DNA from: Teratosphaeria epicoccoides
Lineage: Eukaryota; Ascomycota; Dothideomycetes; Mycosphaerellales; Teratosphaeriaceae
Reading direction: 5' to 3'
Assembly (NCBI GenBank): GCA_021401465.1
Contig: JADDMT010000031.1
Location: 248,001-312,000 of the forward strand
DNA length: 64,000 bases
The position numbers were made by a program, and so were the translations under genes. The notes beneath the pieces were generated by a model. The model did no database searches and had not been told where the DNA came from. It saw only the letters and a list, made by a program, of their open reading frames with translations. Below, one piece after another: positions 41,573 to 53,503 of this stretch (position 1 is its first letter; each line of letters opens with the position of its first letter).

Positions 41573-44500
41573 CTTGAGTATCTTGATGTAGCGAATGGAG
41601 ATAATCGCGACATCGAAGTCCTTGAAATTATAGTGTGGGGTTCACAGTGAAGCGGGCCGGCACTAGCCGCGTATTAGCGAAACTTCGCTCAACTTTGCTC
41701 AACTTCACTCAATTGGAAGAGGGCTTCATGTTCTTATTTCGCTACGAACCATCATACTCCGAGCCAAGAACGAAATTTGCGCAGGTAGATGGGATCTACA
41801 ACTTATAACGTGAAGACGTAGCAGAGATCGTACGTCCCCATGAGTGGTACGAGATTCCTGGACAGCTGCAACACTGCTCAAGCACTCGTGTCTTGGTGAC
41901 TCGATGCATTGCCGCCCGGCAGGCCACCGTACCAGTGCTCTATGAGCGATAGTCTAGTCATTCCACAGCTAGACAAGAATTCAACTGGACGGCGAGCTGA
42001 TCCTCGATGCTTGTGTTTCTCCATCGGTTTCACCAGATGTATTCCGTGAAAAGACCATTCCTCGCGGCTGGCAGAATCGCCGATCTGCGGCAGGCGTGAT
42101 GGTCCTGGGTTAAAACCTGTGGATGCCTCCATCTGAGTGAAGTCAAAGGAAGTATTGCTCGGGTCAGCACTCCGGCTCCTTAATGACATGTAGCCAGAAC
42201 AGAGCTGAATCTCTCATTGTCTGATCTGACGCTCCTGATATGCCTTGGGAAGCTCTCCCGTGCAGCAAGCAGTCATGCGGATATTGCTTCAAAAGCGGAA
42301 GCTTCCCGGAGTGATATGCTCAGCAAGAGGTGAGCACACTCGGCTTGCGGCTATAGGTCAAGTGTGAAGGCGGTCTTTATAGCCTCTTGGCTTCCATGTT
42401 GCCTGACAATCTAAATAGAGGCTATTTGGACAACGTCTTGAAGCATGGCCAGTCTCGTTTCAAGTCTTGCGTCTCGAGTAATGATACATTCAGGGCTGAC
42501 TGATCTTAGGCTCGATAGATGGCTTTGTATACTGCGTCTACGTCTCTCGCAGCCACCCGCATTTTACATATGCGCCGTGAAAGCTGTTTCAGACCCTGCT
42601 GGGCGTCGTGTCCCAGATCTTGATGTCCTCGCAGTGAGCTGTTGTGCATGGAAGTCATTAGATCAGCAGCGCTGTAATTGCTTCGTGGCGAGCATTTGCC
42701 ATCTTGCTGCCCTGCATTGTGGGCCACTCGGATCAGGTTGTCGTGATAACTGTTGTGAGTGCCATTTCGCGGAACATCGGAAACGTTGCTCCATAATGCG
42801 ACACAGATAAATTCCGATCCCTCGAGGTCAATGTTACACTCACCAATACAATGCTTGTCAATGCTCCACGAGGATCATCATTGTGCAAATATTCGCATTA
42901 TGTCACATGCCCATATTAGGGTATTGACGGCGCTGTCAGCTCTGAGGCACGACTCAGACATGCCGCATTGCTGACGCATCTTTGCAGCTTCAGCGCAGTA
43001 GTCTAGAAGGTGGAGTTGAGCTTTGGGCCTGGCACAGTGAAGACTAATCGGTCTTTCGCTTCCGCTTCGGGTTGGACAGGGCCTATGGTGGAGCAAGGGT
43101 AGCAGATCGGGACCCGGATCTGCAACTACGGACGCAAATATACAGGCGCCGGACGTCTCAAGATCACGCGGCCCGCGTTACGGGCAGTGCGTTCTAACAA
43201 CGGTCTTGGCACAAATGTACCGGTGGTATGGCACGACAAAACTTTGGGCGAGAACTGTTCGGCGAATGGCGACTGCGCAATCTGTACAGATCCCGGCGCC
43301 CGATTCCTGGTACAGCATGCGGTCAGTACCGCTATTGGGGTCCCAGCGAGATGAACCAACTGATCCTTTATACATATAATTGGACTGATCAGGGACCACG
43401 GGGAATACCGACAGCTTGATAATCTGTCTACGGATCAGCAAAGCGTGTGTAATGCAGTCCTTTCTTGGCAAATGCTGTCCTACAATACTTTGATGAATGG
43501 AATAGATCGTGTGCATGCCCAGCGACGCGGCGACGAAGGTCGATGCCTGGTCTGCGACATGTTCAGCATGTACGCCGCACATCTCAGCCCGGAATGGGGA
43601 GGTGACATCTGCAGATCATGTGGGGTTCGGAAGTACACCCAGGATGGATGATGTGCGAAGTGAGACTTGGTGCAGGATCCAGGGGCCCGGAGTAGACCAA
43701 CTGGGCGAGTTGTAGAGACCGGTCATTTTGCGGAGCTCATGTCGTACTGGTGATGCGACAATCAGTAGCAGACCATTGAGAATCAAATGCCACGTGGAGC
43801 TCAAGAAGCCTGTCATCGGACACTATTGTTGCTCGGACGAACGTTGTACCACAGTTTTCTATTATCAGTCGTCCAAGATGTGATCTTGCAGAGCCCGGTC
43901 CCAAATCGTCGGCGCTGCCAAGGTCGATCTTGTATCACTGAAGTCGACGTCAAGGCAGGTATGGGTTGTGCGGGTCTCACGACCTTCTTCGCTCGGCCAC
44001 TGGTCTTGAAAGCCACGAGCAGGGAGCTTCGACACCATGTAGTCACACGAGAGCAGCTGAACGTGCGTGCTCGAGGAATTGATTGCCATTAGGTCCGCAA
44101 TATCGCATGAAGCGCGGCGTCGGGCACAAGAGCCTAGCGCCGGCGGAGATTCGATTCGTAATTGAGTATCATGGCTTGGCAATCAATGACGTGGTGAAGT
44201 TGGAGATTGCAGTCGGATTGATCTCGTCTATGTTCGGACACAAGCCCTGCATGACATGTGTTGAGGAGTCAGGGACATGCAGACCTTCCGGATTGGGCGA
44301 GCAGTGAATAGCTTCCCGTCACCATCCATGGATATGTATACGGACTGCAAAGGGTTAACGCGTTTTCGTATGGTTGTACAGTGTACTGGGACTTGGCCTT
44401 CGTCTTAGCGTCTTTTTGGCAACTTTGGACACGGCCGTTTGCGCATAGTGGCGCATGGCCGCGCGCTGTCCACGAGTCGCGCACGTGTCATCGGTCGCAC

Positions 44501-45894
44501 AACACCTGCTCGTGTCTGGGTGGTGTGATGGAGAGTCCCGTGTCTTGGAAATGTTTCTGCAAAGTGATCCTTCCTGAATCAAGCATCGACGCCAAGAGGT
44601 AACCCGACTATGGGAACCTCGACCTCAGCCTCGGCAGCAGTCTCAAGACGCGGACAGTCAGAACGCAAACATATCAATGCTCACACACATGCTCACATGC
44701 ATCCATGAGGTATTCGACCAACCACTCGAGCGAGGTCTTGCCGAGAGGGGATGCGGCTCCCATTTGCGGCTCTCATCGCGCCACTAGGGTGTTCAGTATA
44801 GCTAATCAGTCCAAGCGTGGCGTCAACGGCATGTGCCAGCGCGGTTCGCACACCCATGGCTAGCTTGTCGTGCCGCCCGGGCGAATCAAAGAACCTGACA
44901 GCATGCTGCCCACTCGTGGAGACGTGTGGACCATCTGGGGCCTTCCATTATTGCCTCCCGGAAACCGTGACGCTCAGCTTTCGGATTCGAGCTGGTCGCT
45001 GCAGGTATGGGGAACTCCCCGTCTCGAACGGAAGTGCCTTGTGCGTGTTCGAATACACTGGCCTGGGGCCCGGGCCCGGAGATCTTTGCTTTCAGCGTCC
45101 GCTACGCCGTCCGCCTTGATGCGCACTAGAAGCAATGGGCAAGACGGCCGGCTGACTGCAGCCCGTCCGAGCGCCTAACTTTCAAAGCGATCAGGCTGAA
45201 ATGTCGGCAGAAGCGCGTCCCAGCCGATCGAACGAACCACTATATTGACATGGAGCAGAAGCCTGGTCTGGTACATACCAATGCTCTGGTGCTCCTACCG
45301 CAGCGCCTGTCTGCTAGTCGGCGTTCCAGTCACCCTTGCGTATCTAAGTACCAAGAGCTATCAGTAGACCCGGTCGTCGATCTGCCAGCAATTGGAAAGG
45401 GGCAGAATTTCCGCTGACCTTGCTTGCACTTGCGCTCATGCATTATCGTCAAATTGCGTCGTGCGCATTTGACTGAAGGGTCGCCATGGCATATTGGTGG
45501 ACCTAGGTTCGTTGCAGGCATCCGTTATTACCAGTCAACCCTCTGCAATACAGAAGGAACCTGGACTTTGTGCTTCACTCTTGCGGGTCGAATTCTCTAC
45601 TGCGAGCTTCCACATCAGTTCTGATATTTGCCTCTGCTGCCACGACAATGCTTGCTTGACAGACTGCTGCCCGCCGGACCGTGGCCCCACTTAGAGAGGA
45701 AATTCCAGGAGACGGCTGGCACCATTCCAGTATTGAGCACCAGGCACAACGACGAGGCGCCAAGACTGGACACACCTTACGACGAAAGTCCAACGGCGTA
45801 AAAAGCACCATTGAAAGGGCCAATCGACTCCGCAGCTGAAACTCATTGAAGGTTCCAACGGCAGCCATACTCACTACTATCAATAAGCGCGAAG
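41573..45894. other. 4.3-kb gene desert
   Basis: No recognisable gene. Open frames are below about 135 codons, overlap on both strands and have arbitrary composition. A 103-codon minus-strand frame (41878-42189) is the most protein-like of the short ones but has no features. A plus-strand stretch ending near 43355 is discussed as a finding. Near 41690 there is a short CTCAACTT/CTCAACTT repeat. No transposase or reverse transcriptase motif was seen, so this may be decayed repeat DNA or regulatory space. Confidence 0.5.
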
Positions 45895-48392
45895 ATGGCC
45901 GGCCAGTACAGCCAGTACGCTCCGGCACAGATTCCAGCTTTCCACTCTAATGGGCTACCCATGCCCTATCCTCCCGCATCTTTGCAGCCCAGGTTCAGGA
46001 CACATCCCATGGATGATGTCGGCATCTATTCGGGTCATGACGAATTGAATCGTGATAGCGTACTATCAGCACAGAGTCAAGAACGGCACAGAAGAAGACA
46101 ATTACAAGGCGACAGTCAAGTAAAACACCGGCGGACGAGGAGCGGTTGTTACAGTGAGCGTCTTTCCATTTATTACATACATCCAACAAGTTTACTGATC
46201 CTACCATCGCTGGCAGCTTGCAGAACAAGACGTGTGAAGTGCGATGAAGGGCGCCCGACCTGCGCTAGGTGCTTAAAAGGCAGGAGGGACTGTCAATATC
46301 CGGGTACGACAAGCTCGGTGACACTTTCTAAGGACTCGAGAAGGAGTTCCATAGTCAGGGACTCAGGTGTTGATAGTAACACAAGTCCATCAGGAGCCGA
46401 AGACGAAGATGACGAAGTCAAACTACCGCTAGATTTGATTCCTGATCGCGAGAATGAAAGCGAGCCGGACTCCAGCACATCAGACTCTCAAAGGCATGTG
46501 GGAGGCCCGACGCTCGAGTCACGGCGCAGCGCAGTGCGAGTCCGAGCACAACGATCGGCCTTGAAACACGCGAGCAAGTCCAGCATCTCTCATAGCGTCA
46601 GATGGACGAGCGTCCCGAACGACGTCAAGGTAAGTGCGGCTCGTATGTCACAAGTTGGGCCGCGTCTAATGACTAGCCAGGGCTACCTTACGTATCACAA
46701 GGAGAGACTGTCGCATCACCATTACGGTAAGCACCCGAAGTATTGAGCATGTCGTTAGAGACTGTCACGCATTGGCCGCCGGTCAAGCTGACCGTGTACC
46801 GCCACAGGACTGAAATTTGATGGAGGATCCTTCCTTAAGACTACATTTCTGGAGATCGCCATGAACGACGAGGCGTAAGCAGACTCTCGATATCAGATCA
46901 ACAGTGCACCGATACTGACACTGAACTCTAGTCTGCTATTCGCAGTGGTGGCTTTTTCAGCATATCATCACGCCGTCACCCAGCAACAAGACCGAATACA
47001 GACATTTCTGGACTTCTACAATCATTCGATCGTATCCCTCCAACAAAGCCTGTCGAAGAGCCGACACAGCATTGCCACACTGCTTACGATACTGCAACTG
47101 GCCACTATCGAAGAGTTTCTGGGAGACTGGGTTAATCTCATAGCTCACCAACGAGCAGCACTTCAGATTTTGACTGGGTTGTTCACAACAGAGACAATCA
47201 TGCAAGATGAGACGCGGCGCAAAATAGTTGTCTGGTATTTGCGATTCGACCTCTTCGCAGCTGCAATGTCTGGAGGAGCGCCGAGCCTTGGGAGGGAATG
47301 GTTCGTGGCCGCAACAGAGTTCTTCACTGTCCAAGTGGCAGACAGGCCTATGGACATGGCTGCTCAATTCGAGGAATACTTCGCAATCTCCAGGTTGTTC
47401 GCGACGGACGGCGCTTTGCTTCTGGCTGCAAAGCGCCAGAACACTGTTACCGACGACTTTTTTGAGAGCAAGACACAGAAGATACTCGACCAGATGGCTG
47501 CATTCGAGAAGAGGATTTCGACGGCGCATGCTGTTCCAGAAGCGTTCGTCAAAGAATTCCCTGACGCTCCTTCACCTTCACCTGAGGACATCACAAATTC
47601 CAGGGATCCTTACTTCCTCTATGGAGGTAGCCTGTTCACGATGAACTACGTTCTGATCGACTTCTGGGCCATTGACTTAATGTTCAAGTACCAGACCATG
47701 TCTGTGCGCAATCAACAGCCAAATGCAGAACTCACAGGGATAGCGCTGCAGATGGCCAAGATGTTCCAGGCTATTGAGTGGTGCAGCGATTTGGGCAAAC
47801 CACTGGGCGCTGTTCTAGGCTGTCAGGCCAGTCTTGGTATCGCCAGTCTGTTCTTGCCGCACGACGAGCGGCACACTATGTGGTAAAGACGCCCGACTGG
47901 CAATCATGGCCCAATGCGATACTGACCGTCTCATTTGCAGGTGCCGGAGAAAGTTCGCTCTGATCGAGCAAAATGGGTAAGTCCTGAGAGATGTTGAGTG
48001 AGAGTCAACAGCTGAATTCGAATCAGGTACATCTACCCAAGCACGTTTCGCGAGCGCATGTCAGACCTATGGCAAGCAGACGTCAGACACTGGTGAGTAA
48101 AATATTCAAGTTCTTCGGAAACGTAATGTAATCGCTAACGACCGCATCCAGGTGGCTGCCGAACGGAGAAGGCTTGCCCGATGTCGTGAAATCTATACGG
48201 GACTTCGTCGAATACCGCGCGGTCGCACCGCGAGATGCAAGTGCACAACAAATCAGAGAGATGAGCGGCATATTCAACAGGATCAACATCGACGAGCACG
48301 ACTCCGGAGCTGACACAGACAGCTTTGAGTATGCGGTTGACCCGGCTCTCAAGTTTGAGAGCAGTCCGGAGCAGCCGTGGGCTCTTGGATAG
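45895..48392 (+). CDS. Zn2Cys6 fungal transcription factor
   Basis: Eight exons: 45895-46153, 46217-46629, 46681-46726, 46808-46874, 46932-47882, 47941-47976, 48027-48092 and 48152-48392. All introns are 50-81 nt GT-AG, and the phases agree throughout, giving 692 aa. The zinc cluster C-x2-C-x6-C-x6-C-x2-C-x6-C (CYTCRTRRVKCDEGRPTCAR..., residues about 85-112) is assembled across intron 1. A Ser/Asp/Glu-rich linker precedes a regulatory middle region (YLTYHKERLSHHHYGLKFDG, then ALLFAVVAFSAYHHAV), typical of the sterol-uptake-regulator-like or fungal-specific TF group. Introns 1 and 2 are multiples of three without stops, so retention would not break the frame. It converges on an MDR reductase and may regulate it, but this is guesswork. 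Confidence 0.93.
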
Positions 48393-48729
48393 GCCAGAAT
48401 CGACCGGTACGAGCATCAATGTAACTTTCGGCTTTGTACATTACCTGTATGTTTCTACCAATCTGACGTATAGATACCACAATGCGATCGAGCGGGCATT
48501 CCGTCAAGTGATCCGTCAACCAGTGATTCTTCGAACTGCGAACCGGCGATCGCTCAGCGTAGATGCTAGATGGTACGTCAACCAGTCAGCCAAAGAAAAC
48601 ATTGCTTTACATCGACGGGATCACACGAACATGCATAATATGTACCCATTCTCTCATGTCATCCGCTATAGCTCAGGAATGCTTGAAGATACCTTCATCT
48701 ATCTGTGGCACGACGTTATGATCACAGGT
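48393..48729. other. Convergent 3' region
   Basis: About 340 bp between the stop codons of the regulator and the MDR reductase. No feature seen. Confidence 0.4.
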
Positions 48730-49933
48730 CTACAGCTCAATTACCACCTTCTTAGCAGAAACACCCTTCTTGTTCTCGTCAAGCCCTTTTTGCACAGACT
48801 CCAGACCCTTGCCAATAATGAGCGGCTCCGGGATAGCCTTGAGCTTCCCTTGCTCAAGGGCAGGCGTAATGTAATCGCTCCAGACTGGGTGTGTAAGTGA
48901 ATTGATTCCGAAAACGTTGTAAACCTTCACGTTGCTTGGAGGGTTCTCCGGTCCGGGAAGAACTGTGCTGAGTGGGCCACCGCCGAGCTTCTCAAGAATC
49001 GAGACGGAAATCTTGTACGAGTCAGGGAGGGAGATGGCATCGTAAACGCCTAATGACGAAGTCAGCATTATACCACACATCGAGAGGCAGGCGAGCATGC
49101 GGGCGAAACGACTTACCAGCAAAAGTGCCTCCAAGCTTCTTGACCGCGTCCACAACATTACCAACCACATTTCCGTCCTTGTAATCATAAGCATCGACAG
49201 CGCCAGCCGACCTGACAAACGAATGGTTGTGGCTGCTCGCGATTGCCACGACCTTCGCTCCAGCTTGGGTAGCCAATTGCGTCGCTACCACGCCAACAGA
49301 GCTAGAAGCACCGTACACAACGACGACCTTGCCACTGCTCTTCGGATTCAGACTGGGCAACTCAATCCCAAGGCCCTGTCCATCAGCGCCTGTGAGCCCA
49401 ACTTGCGCGGTATCGACGGCTAAGTAAATCGTTAGTAGCTGACTTTCACCCAGTGCAATGGCTTCTTCACTGAACTCACCTAGAGGCAGGACAGATCCCT
49501 CGGCATAGCTAATGGCAGCCGGCAGAATAGCACTCTTGTTCGAGTCCGCAGCAGTGTACAACTGGAAACCACCATGTCTGTTGTTCTGGCTGGCAAGACT
49601 GACAACGTGCGAGATGACTCTGTCACCTTTCTTGAATCGCTTGACGCTGGCGCCGACATCAACGACCTCGCCGGCAATATCAGTGCCGAGTATAAATGGG
49701 AAATTTTTCACGAACATCCCGTGGTCTTGGATCTTCCCTAGAGTGCCATGTCAGACGTCTTCGGCGATGGTGACAGTCATGTAGTTGGGAGGCATCATAC
49801 AATCAACCGGGTTGACAGCTACTGCCATGTTCTTGACCACAATCTCCTCCGCCGTAGCCTTAGGGAGCTCAGCCTCACCGATCCTTAGCTTCTGGGCCTT
49901 ATCATCGAGGTATGCTGCTTGGTTGGAAGACAT
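48730..49933 (-). CDS. MDR-family oxidoreductase (zinc-independent alcohol dehydrogenase / enoyl-reductase type)
   Basis: Four exons on the minus strand: 49933-49801, 49737-49480, 49419-49117 and 49049-48730. Introns are 63, 60 and 67 nt, and all junctions are phase 1. The product is 337 aa. The first junction gives NPVDWKIQDHGMF, the classic opening of these fungal reductases. A GroES-like part (ILGTDIAGEVVDVG, FKKGDRVISHV) precedes a Rossmann domain (VVVYGASSSVGVVATQLA, then AGAKVVAIAS). The cysteine and histidine zinc ligands of alcohol dehydrogenases are absent, so it is probably an NADPH-dependent reductase. Relatives (ToxD-like) often occur near secondary-metabolite genes; no such cluster is seen here. 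Confidence 0.92.
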
Positions 49934-50685
49934 CTTGCAAGTATCCGTATATGCTGCTTTTGACGTTGGCTATTCGAAGGATCAACACAAGTCAGATTTT
50001 GCGATTGGATAACGGTGCAGTTGTAGTTCGACGACAGAGAGACCATCGCAGAGCTTTGTATTCTGCTTGCGTTGCCCTGAGGCATGGCATGTCGTGCGGT
50101 GCTAGTCCATTACCTAGTTCATAGCTCGATGATGTAAACCATACGTTGCAAGTCCGCCGCTCTCCTGTACGGCAATGGAAGAGATCTCAATTTGCTGCGG
50201 CTACACAGCACTCAGCCGTGTCGGTATTGAAGGTCAGAGCGTGACAGCACAACTTTGACGCCGTTGTCCCGGCACGAGCTGTACCAAGTTTCCGTTGGAA
50301 GATCTGAGGTTGTTCTGGTGGCATTGCTGCTGACTAAGCAGAGCAGCACGGTAAGCTATGTCAAACTCTCGTCCTGTGCGTGCTGTTGGTCCGTCGGCAG
50401 TGACCGTTTGTCTTGATCGCAAGCAATGACTAAGTCTCTGCTGGACCTCAAGTTGCAATGAGGTCTAGCGAGTAGTCATTCAGATGACGTTCACACACTA
50501 CAGCGGAATTGTTAGTGAGATACAATCATAAAGATATTCGTGAATGATCTGACATTTCGATCGTAGTCTTGTACATAGGAGGATTTGAACCCCTGCCACT
50601 ACTGGAACGCCTGATCATCTATGGTCGCTGAAAACGCGTCAAGCCACCTCGGAGATCACCATGTACCACCTGAAGAAGAGATGTT
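49934..50685. other. Intergenic region
   Basis: About 750 bp of promoter of the MDR gene and 3' flank of OLE1. It holds the tRNA-like element listed next; nothing else recognised. Confidence 0.4.
50571..50666 (-). tRNA. Possible degenerate tRNA-like element
   Basis: On the minus strand a 96-nt stretch has a 7-bp terminal stem, GTACATG with TATGTAC (one G-U pair). A B-box, GGTTCAAATCC (50591-50581), lies at the correct distance from the 3' stem. The D-arm carries a class-II-like CCGAGGTGG core but does not pair well, and no clear anticodon arm could be drawn. Best read as a tRNA pseudogene or tRNA-derived element related to Leu or Ser type. An intron-bearing functional tRNA is less likely. 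Confidence 0.25.
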
Positions 50686-52137
50686 TTATGCCGCACCAGC
50701 GGCGGCAGAAGGCTGAATTACCTTTGTGACCTGGTTGCCAGCCCTGACAATCCTGTTACCATTCTCATCCTTGACAATCATGGTGTCCTTGTTCTCCTGG
50801 TGTGTCCTCTTCCAAATCTCGACCTCCATGCCACCGCGGATGACACCCACCCGCATCGTCGACAACAGGTTGTGTGCGGCATTACTGTGGTTGTAGACAC
50901 CACCGTTAAACATGGCAGTCGCGTCCTTGCCAATGCCGCTCTTAATCATAGCCTTGCCACCTGGATGGTCACTGATGAAGTCTGTTACGTCGTGAACAAT
51001 GCCAGCAACGGCGATAAGGCCGCGGCCGTTCGAGCACTGGTCGATGTAGTCGTCCCACTCCATCACAGGAAGCTGTTCGAGCGGGGTGCCCCAGTCGAGT
51101 TTGGTACGCTTCTGGTCGAGCTTCTTCTGTTGTTGCTGGAGACGGCCCTTCTCGATCTCGTTCGCGCGGAACTGCTTCAGATCATAGGCGAGGCCCAACT
51201 GCTTCCACATCCAGATAGACCATTTGGTCGGGTCATACTGGTGCCACTCAATGGCGTTGCGGTAGTCTGATGGGAACTCGTGGTGAAAGTTGTGGTAACC
51301 CTCGCCGAGCGTCACAAGAGCAGTGATGACATGGTCACGCGGGCTGTTGCGGTCATCAAATGGTTGATCACCCAGCCAATGGGCCAAAGAGTTGACGCAG
51401 AAAGTAGCCTGCTGGACGAAGAAGATGCGGAGAATACCAGCATAGATGAACCCACCAAGCCAGTCATTCCAGCCGAGTCCAGCGACCAGCATCGGGAAGA
51501 CCAGACCCATGAAGAGAACAACCTTGAGATAATTCTTGTGCTGCCACACGACGACGGGATCGTCGTTCAAGTCGGAAATATCGGTTCGGCCGATGCGCTT
51601 CGGGTTCTGCTTCATGACCATCCAGCCCAAGTGGGAGTACATAAGGCCCTTGCGGACGCTGTAGGGATCTTTGTCGGTGTCGGTGTAGCGGTGGTGAGCG
51701 CGGTGGTCACGAGCCCACCATCTGATGGAGCCCTCAACGGCACCGCCACCCACAGCAGCCAAGAAGATCTTCAATGGCAGCGTCGCGGAGTATGATGTGT
51801 GTGCCCACAGCCTGTGGTAACCTGCTGTGATTCCAAGCCCCGTGGCGAAATAGTAAGCTACTGCAAACACGGCAGTCTGCCAGCGCAGCGGCGTCCACAA
51901 GGCCGAAACGCAGCCTGCGAGTGGGATACCAACGATGAGGATAACATTCAGCCAGTTGACGTGTTTGTACCAATTCTTCCTTGTCATCGGCGTCTCGGTG
52001 ATGTGAGGCTTTCGCGGGTCGTATTTCTTGTTGCGGACAGGCTCGCTCTTGCTCGCCATCGCCGCGCCGTGAGGCTGAGGTGTCTCATACTCAGGCTTGA
52101 TGGCATTGTTCGGCTCAACCGGTTGGTGAGAAGGCAT
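50686..52137 (-). CDS. OLE1: Acyl-CoA (stearoyl-CoA) delta-9 desaturase with cytochrome b5 domain
   Basis: Single exon of 483 aa from ATG 52137 (MPSHQPVEPNNAIKPEYETP). The frame stays open upstream to 52395, but that extension has no family look. Four membrane segments surround three histidine boxes: HRLWAH (residues 108-113), HRAHH (145-149) and HNFHH in the second half. A C-terminal cytochrome b5 domain carries HPGG. The enzyme inserts the delta-9 double bond into palmitoyl- and stearoyl-CoA in the ER membrane. Between the two domains lies a Lys/Gln-rich linker (QQQQKKLDQKRTKLDWG). It fits functionally with IFA38 and the acyl-CoA synthetase in this window. Confidence 0.96.
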   Translation of the reverse strand: MPSHQPVEPNNAIKPEYETPQPHGAAMASKSEPVRNKKYDPRKPHITETPMTRKNWYKHVNWLNVILIVGIPLAGCVSALWTPLRWQTAVFAVAYYFATGLGITAGYHRLWAHTSYSATLPLKIFLAAVGGGAVEGSIRWWARDHRAHHRYTDTDKDPYSVRKGLMYSHLGWMVMKQNPKRIGRTDISDLNDDPVVVWQHKNYLKVVLFMGLVFPMLVAGLGWNDWLGGFIYAGILRIFFVQQATFCVNSLAHWLGDQPFDDRNSPRDHVITALVTLGEGYHNFHHEFPSDYRNAIEWHQYDPTKWSIWMWKQLGLAYDLKQFRANEIEKGRLQQQQKKLDQKRTKLDWGTPLEQLPVMEWDDYIDQCSNGRGLIAVAGIVHDVTDFISDHPGGKAMIKSGIGKDATAMFNGGVYNHSNAAHNLLSTMRVGVIRGGMEVEIWKRTHQENKDTMIVKDENGNRIVRAGNQVTKVIQPSAAAGAA

Positions 52138-53503
52138 TGTTGTGGACGGCGTGCTGAAAGTCGCCGTGGGAGAATGCCTGTGTAGGGTGTGTCGTAGGTA
52201 TGTGAGTGCTCGGGGTTGAGCAGTGTATATCAAAAACTCGTACAAGTAGTGAACGAAAGTCGACGGGTGAGAGCAGCGTGGTTGCCAGTCAAGTGCAATG
52301 GTGGAGCGACGGTGAACGTTTGAAGAACTTGGTGAGCTACATGTATTCGCCCGATGCCACAATCGTGGGGGCGGCTGATCCCGGCATCTCAACACAAATT
52401 ACGCGAAGCTCGCGCATGGAAGTCGCAAAGGGTCTGACCTTGGCGAATCAACAGTGAAGGTGGCGCGGCAGAAGTCAGAGCGCGACGGGTTCCCTGATCT
52501 CGCCGGTCTCAAGACGGGGATGACTTCGTCTTGCTTGGGCTTCGGCCTTAATGGCAAGTCGCGAGATGGATGATTGGCGCACGAAAAGATCCGAACGGAA
52601 GCCGGCCGTTGATCGTTCAACGTCATACATGCACCTTGTCCTGAAGCTCTCTCCTGCATCGCACGACCAGTTGAGACGCAGGTACGCTTCGTTCCGACCA
52701 GGCAGAGACAATGTTGATGACCACACGTTTCAGAATCCCGAGAATTCGAACATTACTTACCGACCTCGCCGCCGTCTACATTCACGAGGAGAGTGCCTCC
52801 GCATGTCAAGAGCGTGTTCGAGGAAACCACAATCCTGCACGGTCCAGACTCCCCCAGCCCTATCTTGCTGCTGGGGCGGGATGCATGGCGTTGAGATTGC
52901 GGCCGTAAGCTCCAACGATCAGCTCACTACTTGTCTCCAAGTGCGCTGCTCTACGGCCGAGTGTGAGTACACAGCCTTCTGCGAATAATTCCAGCGACGT
53001 GCGTCGAAAGCTCTGTGGTTAAGAGCTGGAGGAGCTTCGAAGATCGTGCTCTGTATGCATCCAGTCCTGCTTCACTGGCTATGCATTTCTGTGCAGTGCT
53101 TGCGATCTCGACCATTATCATGTCGTCAACCTTGCGGCGTGTCCGCAACAAAGCCGAGAAGGCATCTAGTCCATGTGTTGGTCTGTGTATTAGCCACTTT
53201 GCAGATGATAACGGGGTGACATGTAAAACTGGTCTCAATGCGTGAAAGGGGTTTGACTATCATTCGCATCACCCGGCTGGTAGTGCTGCTAGTGCACAAC
53301 GCTGTTGATACGGCAAGCAGCCCGGCGGCTCGCGTGCCTTCCTCTCGCGTCGGCGCGGACACTGCCGCGCGGCAAAGGTTCCCGGACCATGGGATAGCAC
53401 GTGAATCATGAACTTTGCGCCAAACATTCGACTTCCAAAATGACAATGGATATCCGATAGTTGCCAATTAACTAGTCCTACTAGCGACGCGTATCTCTCG
53501 AGG
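52138..53503. other. Divergent promoter region
   Basis: 1.4 kb between OLE1 and MOB3. No gene is recognised. The open upstream extension of the OLE1 frame (52138-52395) is probably a leader. The length fits a regulated desaturase promoter, but I identify no specific element. Confidence 0.45.

Noticed and set aside
45064..45078. GC-rich palindrome GGGCCCGGGCCC
   Set aside because: Isolated, with no gene or repeat context to give it meaning.
52138..52395. 86-codon in-frame extension of OLE1
   Set aside because: It is open but Ser/Thr/Arg-rich with no desaturase similarity. The start MPSHQPV matches family length better.
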